Of a DNA stretch of 5,480 bases, positions 1-5,480 are shown piece after piece (the stretch's first letter is position 1; each line of letters opens with the position of its first letter). The DNA is from Ramlibacter sp. (GTDB taxonomy: Bacteria > Pseudomonadota > Gammaproteobacteria > Burkholderiales > Burkholderiaceae_C). The translations under genes were made by a program, and so were the position numbers. The stretch covers positions 1 through 5,480 of the forward strand of contig JAMPXR010000197.1 in the NCBI GenBank assembly GCA_023701085.1. Reading direction: 5' to 3'. The notes under the pieces are model-generated. The model was not told the origin of the DNA and searched no databases. It worked only from the letters and a program-made list of their open reading frames with translations.

Positions 1-42
1 GCCCGCGACAGCTCGCGCGGCCGCGAACGCGAATCGCGGTAA
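1..42 (+). CDS. hflK: HflK, C-terminal end (partial)
   Basis: Reading frame 1 is open from the first base and ends at TAA 40-42, giving a 13-residue arginine/serine/glutamate-rich tail (ARDSSRGRERESR). HflK proteins of Burkholderiales commonly end in such a charged, low-complexity tail, and hflK directly precedes hflC in most proteobacteria, so the identity rests mainly on position plus this composition. HflK is the SPFH-domain partner of HflC in the inner membrane, and together they surround FtsH. No domain is visible in the fragment, so the name is inferred from the neighbour. The 12-base gap to hflC indicates co-transcription. Confidence 0.75.
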   Translation, partial: ARDSSRGRERESR

Positions 43-46
43 GGGA
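41..46 (+). promoter_or_regulatory. Ribosome binding site of hflC
   Basis: AAGGGA lies 8 bases before the ATG at 55 and overlaps the TAA stop of the upstream hflK frame, so ribosomes finishing hflK are placed to start hflC. A second purine run, GGAG at 51-54, touches the ATG directly and is too close to work as a normal Shine-Dalgarno sequence. This supports the 55 start and translational coupling within hflKC. Confidence 0.5.
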
Positions 47-54
47 AGACGGAG

Positions 55-960
55 ATGAACAGAATCGGTTTCATGGTCACGTCGGCGCTGGTGGCGCTGG
101 CGCTGCTCAGCTCGATGCTCTTCGTGGTCGACCAGCGCCAGTTCGGCGTGGTGTTCGCGCTGGGCCAGATCAAGGAGGTCATCACCCAGCCGGGGCTGAA
201 CTTCAAGCTGCCGCCGCCGTTCCAGAACGTGTCCTACATCGACAAGCGACTGCTGACGCTGGACAGTCCCGACACGGAACCGATGCTGACGCTGGAAAAG
301 CAGCGCGTCGTCATCGACTGGTTCGTGCGCTGGCGCATCATCGATCCGTCCCAGTACATCCGCAACGTCGGGCTGGACGAGGCCGCGGGCGCCAACCAGC
401 TCAACCGCGTGGTGCGCAACGCGTTCCAGGAGGAGATCAACCGGCGCACCGTGCGCGAGCTGCTGGCCGGCAAGCGCGAACAGCTGATGACCGACGTCAA
501 GCGGGAGGTGCTCGAGGTGGTCAAGGGCGCCAAGCCCTGGGGCGTGGACGTGATCGACGTGCGCATCACGCGCGTGGACTATGTGGAGGCGATCACCGAA
601 TCGGTGTACCGCCGCATGGAGGCCGAACGCAAGCGGGTCGCCAACGAGCTGCGCTCGACGGGCGGGGCCGAGGGCGAGAAGATCCGCGCCGATGCCGACC
701 GCCAGCGCGAAGTGACCGTGGCCAATGCCTATCGCGATGCGCAGAAGGTCAAGGGCGATGGCGACGCGCAGGCCGCGGCGATCTACGGCGACGCGTTTGG
801 CCGCGACCCGCAGTTCGCGCAGTTCTATCGCAGCCTGGAGGCCTACCGGGCCAGCATCGGCCGCAAGGGTGACGTGCTGGTGCTCGATCCCAACAGCTCG
901 GACTTCTTCAAGGCCTTCCGCGGCGGCGGCTCGGGCGCGGCCGCGCCCGCCAAGAAATAA
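55..960 (+). CDS. hflC: HflC, SPFH-family modulator of FtsH protease
   Basis: The 301-residue protein has one N-terminal membrane segment (about residues 5-25). An SPFH/prohibitin-type domain follows to about residue 185, with family features such as FGVVFALGQI, PGLNFKLP and YIDKRLLTLD. A charged Ala/Glu/Arg-rich coiled-coil stretch runs over about 190-240, including AEGEKIRADADRQRE near 205. The C-terminal HflC signature DPQFAQFYRSLEAY is at 251-264, and the protein ends in a Gly/Ala-rich tail. In E. coli, HflC and HflK form a large inner-membrane, periplasm-facing cage around FtsH that limits access of membrane substrates. The E. coli protein is about 334 residues; roughly 300 is normal for betaproteobacteria. 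It lies 12 bases after hflK and 2 bases before the DUF2065 gene. No promoter is visible inside the window, so expression probably starts upstream. Nothing looks broken. Confidence 0.96.
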   Translation: MNRIGFMVTSALVALALLSSMLFVVDQRQFGVVFALGQIKEVITQPGLNFKLPPPFQNVSYIDKRLLTLDSPDTEPMLTLEKQRVVIDWFVRWRIIDPSQYIRNVGLDEAAGANQLNRVVRNAFQEEINRRTVRELLAGKREQLMTDVKREVLEVVKGAKPWGVDVIDVRITRVDYVEAITESVYRRMEAERKRVANELRSTGGAEGEKIRADADRQREVTVANAYRDAQKVKGDGDAQAAAIYGDAFGRDPQFAQFYRSLEAYRASIGRKGDVLVLDPNSSDFFKAFRGGGSGAAAPAKK

Positions 961-962
961 AG

Positions 963-1151
963 TTGGACGGCAACACCTTCTGGGCCGCGCTGGCGCTCGT
1001 GCTGGTGTTCGAGGGCCTGCTGCCCTTCGTCTCGCCCGGCGGATGGCGTCACACGTTCCAGCGCCTGCTGCAATTGCGCGACGGCCAGCTGCGCTTCTTC
1101 GGCTTGTGCAGCATCCTGGTCGGCCTGCTGCTGCTCTGGATCGTCGCCTGA
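963..1151 (+). CDS. DUF2065 (YjeT-like) small membrane protein
   Basis: The 62-residue protein has two hydrophobic segments (about 6-22 and 43-61) separated by a short basic loop. It matches the DUF2065 pattern: FEGLLPFVSP at 16-25, GGWR just after it, and LRFFGL at 43-48. E. coli YjeT, of the same family and size, also sits just after hflC and before purA, so both sequence and synteny support the call. The start is TTG at 963, two bases after the hflC stop. No ATG or GTG precedes it closely in frame and there is no good Shine-Dalgarno sequence, so translation probably depends on ribosomes terminating on hflC. The molecular function is not established; a role alongside HflKC/FtsH is inference from conserved position. 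A stem-loop follows its stop codon. Confidence 0.88.
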   Translation: MDGNTFWAALALVLVFEGLLPFVSPGGWRHTFQRLLQLRDGQLRFFGLCSILVGLLLLWIVA

Positions 1152-1161
1152 TCGCAAGCGG

Positions 1162-1188
1162 ACCGTCGCACGCGCGGGGCGCGACGGT
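1162..1188 (+). terminator. Perfect 8-bp inverted repeat after the hfl genes (candidate 3' end structure)
   Basis: ACCGTCGC at 1162-1169 is the exact reverse complement of GCGACGGT at 1181-1188, with an 11-base loop. It begins 11 bases after the DUF2065 stop and lies wholly in the gap before hisZ. A stem this GC-rich should fold in RNA and could stabilise the 3' end of the hflKC message or help end transcription. No T-tract follows directly (the next bases are TGATGTTCC), so it is not a standard intrinsic terminator. An operator palindrome is an alternative reading. Confidence 0.35.
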
Positions 1189-1216
1189 GATGTTCCTGCC
1201 CCACGCGCGAGGCCGG

Positions 1217-1222
1217 TAAAAT
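1217..1222 (+). promoter_or_regulatory. Candidate -10 box of a hisZ-purA promoter
   Basis: TAAAAT differs from the sigma-70 -10 consensus TATAAT at one position and stands out in this GC-rich sequence. It lies 25 bases before the hisZ ATG, so transcription would start near 1229 and give a leader of about 19 bases without a Shine-Dalgarno sequence. No good -35 box is present; the hexamer at 17-base spacing is TTCCTG (1194-1199), matching only the first two positions. The gap after the hfl genes makes a new transcription unit plausible here. The box is part of a small palindrome followed by T5 (1214-1231), so a weak terminator is the competing reading. Confidence 0.45.
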
Positions 1223-1247
1223 ACCGTTTTTAACAGCTTCCCCCACC

Positions 1248-3768
<2,521 letters not shown>

Positions 3769-3773
3769 GACCC

Positions 3774-3779
3774 GAGGAG
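3774..3779 (+). promoter_or_regulatory. Strong ribosome binding site of the phosphoribosyltransferase gene
   Basis: GAGGAG is 7 bases before the ATG at 3787 and 5 bases after the purA stop. It is the best Shine-Dalgarno match in the window and fixes the start of the downstream gene. hisZ, purA and metC all lack one of this quality. Confidence 0.75.
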
Positions 3780-3786
3780 CCCGCGC

Positions 3787-4311
3787 ATGTTGACGGAAGA
3801 CGGCAAGCACCTTTACGTGAGCTATGACGAATACCACAACCTGATCGAGAAGCTCGCGATCAAGGTGCACCAGTCGGGGTGGCGGTTCGACACCATCCTG
3901 TGCCTGGCGCGCGGCGGCATGCGCCCCGGGGACATCCTCTCGCGCATCTTCGACAAGCCGCTGGCGATCATGTCCACCAGCTCCTATCGCGCCGAAGCCG
4001 GCACGGTGCAGGGCCACCTGGACATCGCGCGCTACATCACCACGCCCAAGGGCGAGATCGCGGGCAAGGTGCTGCTGGTGGACGACCTCGCCGACTCCGG
4101 CCACACGCTGCACGCCGTGATCGAGATGCTGCGCACCAGCTACAAGCCGATCACCGAGCTGCGCAGCGCGGTGATCTGGACCAAGGGCCTGTCGAAATTC
4201 AGCCCCGACTACTCCGTGGAATTCCTGCCCACCAACCCCTGGATCCATCAGCCGTTCGAAACCTATGACAGCATGGGGGCGGACAAGCTGCTGGAGAAGT
4301 GGAAGGTCTAG
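3787..4311 (+). CDS. Phosphoribosyltransferase, probable purine-base type (COG2236-like)
   Basis: The 174-residue type I phosphoribosyltransferase carries the PRPP loop VLLVDDLADSGHTL at 95-108, with the acidic pair D99-D100 and phosphate-binding S104-G105. The upstream element CLARGGMRPGDILSR (39-53) has the shape of the pyrophosphate-binding loop seen in guanine/xanthine/hypoxanthine enzymes. The C-terminal part, with FLPTNPWIHQPFETYD, is where purine PRTases recognise the base. The overall size and pattern fit the COG2236/Gpt-like group often found just after purA in Burkholderiales. The likely chemistry is transfer of the PRPP ribose-phosphate to a purine base, but the actual base is not known to me. 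It is a complete gene with a strong ribosome binding site 18 bases after purA, so co-expression with hisZ-purA is likely. I recognise the superfamily with confidence; the salvage role is inference. Confidence 0.9.
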   Translation: MLTEDGKHLYVSYDEYHNLIEKLAIKVHQSGWRFDTILCLARGGMRPGDILSRIFDKPLAIMSTSSYRAEAGTVQGHLDIARYITTPKGEIAGKVLLVDDLADSGHTLHAVIEMLRTSYKPITELRSAVIWTKGLSKFSPDYSVEFLPTNPWIHQPFETYDSMGADKLLEKWKV

Positions 4312-4317
4312 CGCTGC

Positions 4318-4341
4318 TACCGCCCGCGCGGCGGCGCGGTA
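4318..4341 (+). other. Hairpin just upstream of metC
   Basis: TACCGC (4318-4323) is the exact reverse complement of GCGGTA (4336-4341). Inside it CCGC (4324-4327) pairs with GCGG (4331-4334) around a GCG loop, leaving only C4335 bulged, so about ten pairs, nearly all GC. It starts 6 bases after the phosphoribosyltransferase stop and ends 10 bases before the metC ATG. No T-tract follows, so it is not a standard intrinsic terminator. It could mark the 3' end of the purA message, or act on metC expression. Confidence 0.4.
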
Positions 4342-4351
4342 CCATGGCCGG

Positions 4352-5480
4352 ATGAGCAAACCGATCACCGAACTGATCCATCATCCCTACGTTCCGCCCG
4401 CCGGCTTCGGCGCTCCGCAACCGGGCGTTTTCAAGGCCTCCACCGTTTTCTTTCCCAACGTCGCAGCCCTGCGCTCGCGCGACTGGAGAAACAAGGCCGG
4501 CTACACCTACGGCCTGCACGGGACGCCGACCACGTTCATGCTGGAAGAGCGGATCGCCGCGCTGGAAGGTGGCAAGCACTGCATCCTGATGCCCAGCGGC
4601 CTGGCGGCGATCGCGAACGTCAACATGGCGCTGCTCAAGGCGGGCGATGAAGTCCTGATTCCCGACAATGCCTACGGCCCGACCAAGGCGCTGGCCGACG
4701 GCGAGTTGAAGCACTGGGGTATCTCGCACCAGCTGTACGACGCGATGAAGCCCGAGGATCTGCGTTCGCGCATCGGACCGAAGACGAAGCTGGTCTGGCT
4801 GGAAGCGCCGGGGTCCGTGACCATGGAGTTCCCGCCGCTGGCCGAATTGGCCGCGGTATGTCGCGAACGCCGCATCACGACCGCGTTGGACAATACCTGG
4901 GGCGCCGGGCTCGCCTTCAACGGCTTCGACCTCGGCGAGGGCGAGCGGCGCACCGCGGGCAGCGGAGCGGACATCGTGGTGCATGCGCTGACCAAGTACC
5001 CCAGCGGCGGCGGCGACGTCCTCATGGGGAGCATCGTCACGCGAGACGACGCGCTCAATCTCGAACTCAAGCTCACCCACATGCGGCTCGGCTGGGGAGT
5101 CGGGGGCAACGACGCGGAGGCGCTGCTGCGCGCGCTGCCCAGCCTGCCGCTGCGCTACCGCGCGCAGGACGCCGCCGCGCGGCAGCTGGCCCAATGGCTC
5201 TCGTCGCGCGCGGAAGTCGCGCAACTGCTGCATCCGGCCTTCGAAAGTTCGCCGGGGCACGAGCACTGGCGCGCGCTGTGCGGCGCCAACGCGCAGGGCA
5301 GCGGGATCGATGCAGGCGGCGCCGCGGCCGGCTTGTTTTCCCTTGTCTTCGATCCTCGCTTCAGTGTCGCGAAGGTCGATGCCTTCTGCGATGCGCTCAA
5401 GCTGTTCAAGCTCGGCTATTCCTGGGGCGGGCCGGTGAGCCTGGTGGTTCCGTACGACATCGCTTCCATGCGCAGCGCGC
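4352..5480 (+). CDS. metC: Cystathionine beta-lyase, PLP-dependent (3' end outside window)
   Basis: The frame from ATG 4352 stays open to the window edge: 376 residues seen, perhaps 20-30 missing. It belongs to the Cys/Met-metabolism PLP family (fold type I). Visible landmarks are YTYGLHGTPTTF (51-62), MPSGLAAI (80-87), Y108 in DNAYGPT (stacks on PLP), EAPGSVTMEFPPL, DNTWGAG with D180 (binds the pyridine nitrogen), HALTKYPSGGG with PLP lysine K215, and SWGGPVSLV near the end. DNTW, PGS.TME and SWGG favour cystathionine beta-lyase over cystathionine gamma-synthase. The enzyme splits cystathionine to homocysteine, pyruvate and ammonia in methionine synthesis. L55 stands where E. coli MetC has phosphate-binding Arg58. 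The substrate-carboxylate arginine expected near the C terminus is beyond the window. There is no Shine-Dalgarno sequence, and the gene starts 40 bases after the previous one. Codon choice looks slightly less GC-biased than in purA, but I did not count it. Confidence 0.92.
   Translation, partial: MSKPITELIHHPYVPPAGFGAPQPGVFKASTVFFPNVAALRSRDWRNKAGYTYGLHGTPTTFMLEERIAALEGGKHCILMPSGLAAIANVNMALLKAGDEVLIPDNAYGPTKALADGELKHWGISHQLYDAMKPEDLRSRIGPKTKLVWLEAPGSVTMEFPPLAELAAVCRERRITTALDNTWGAGLAFNGFDLGEGERRTAGSGADIVVHALTKYPSGGGDVLMGSIVTRDDALNLELKLTHMRLGWGVGGNDAEALLRALPSLPLRYRAQDAAARQLAQWLSSRAEVAQLLHPAFESSPGHEHWRALCGANAQGSGIDAGGAAAGLFSLVFDPRFSVAKVDAFCDALKLFKLGYSWGGPVSLVVPYDIASMRSA

Noticed and set aside
725..1219. 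164-codon + strand open frame spanning the hflC end and the DUF2065 gene
   Set aside because: It overlaps two well-supported genes in another frame and has Arg/Ala-rich composition with no family resemblance.
4344..4355. Three-codon open frame (Met-Ala-Gly-stop) whose TGA overlaps the metC ATG
   Set aside because: Too short to support as a leader peptide, with no ribosome site. An ATGA overlap of this size arises easily by chance.
4199..5266. 355-codon minus-strand open frame opposite metC
   Set aside because: Arg/Gly/Ala-rich composition with no motif. The + strand metC frame has a complete set of PLP-family landmarks over the same bases.

Overview
The window looks like chromosomal core sequence from a GC-rich betaproteobacterium of the order Burkholderiales, probably Comamonadaceae-like (Variovorax/Ramlibacter type). 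The reasons are the GC-rich codon use by eye, the gene order hflK-hflC-DUF2065-hisZ-purA-phosphoribosyltransferase, and the style of the individual proteins. The genus call is inference. All genes are on the + strand and packed tightly, with no gap over about 100 bases. I see no mobile element, CRISPR array, tRNA or rRNA.

Layout. (1) 1-1151 is a membrane proteostasis block: the last 13 codons of hflK, complete hflC, and a 62-residue DUF2065 membrane protein that starts at TTG two bases after the hflC stop. HflK and HflC form the large SPFH assembly that surrounds and modulates the FtsH protease. (2) 1152-1247 is the only real intergenic gap in the first half. It holds a perfect 8-bp GC-rich inverted repeat and then a TAAAAT -10-like box inside a small palindrome followed by five T. 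I read it as the boundary between the hfl transcript and the next unit. (3) 1248-4311 is a nucleotide block: hisZ (regulatory subunit of ATP phosphoribosyltransferase), purA (adenylosuccinate synthetase) and a PRPP-motif phosphoribosyltransferase, separated by 28 and 18 bases. (4) 4352-5480 is a PLP-dependent cystathionine beta-lyase (metC) whose 3' end lies beyond the window. It is preceded by a strong hairpin and has no Shine-Dalgarno sequence.

The three middle genes share a chemical theme. HisZ serves the ATP + PRPP step of histidine synthesis, whose pathway releases AICAR back to purine synthesis. PurA commits IMP to AMP. The third gene encodes a PRPP-using enzyme, probably for purine-base salvage. 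MetC makes homocysteine from cystathionine for methionine synthesis and may be a separate unit. The region is mostly ordinary housekeeping DNA. I found no convincing new system. The best leads are the uncharacterised phosphoribosyltransferase, the regulatory gap before hisZ, and the hairpin/leaderless-start arrangement before metC.
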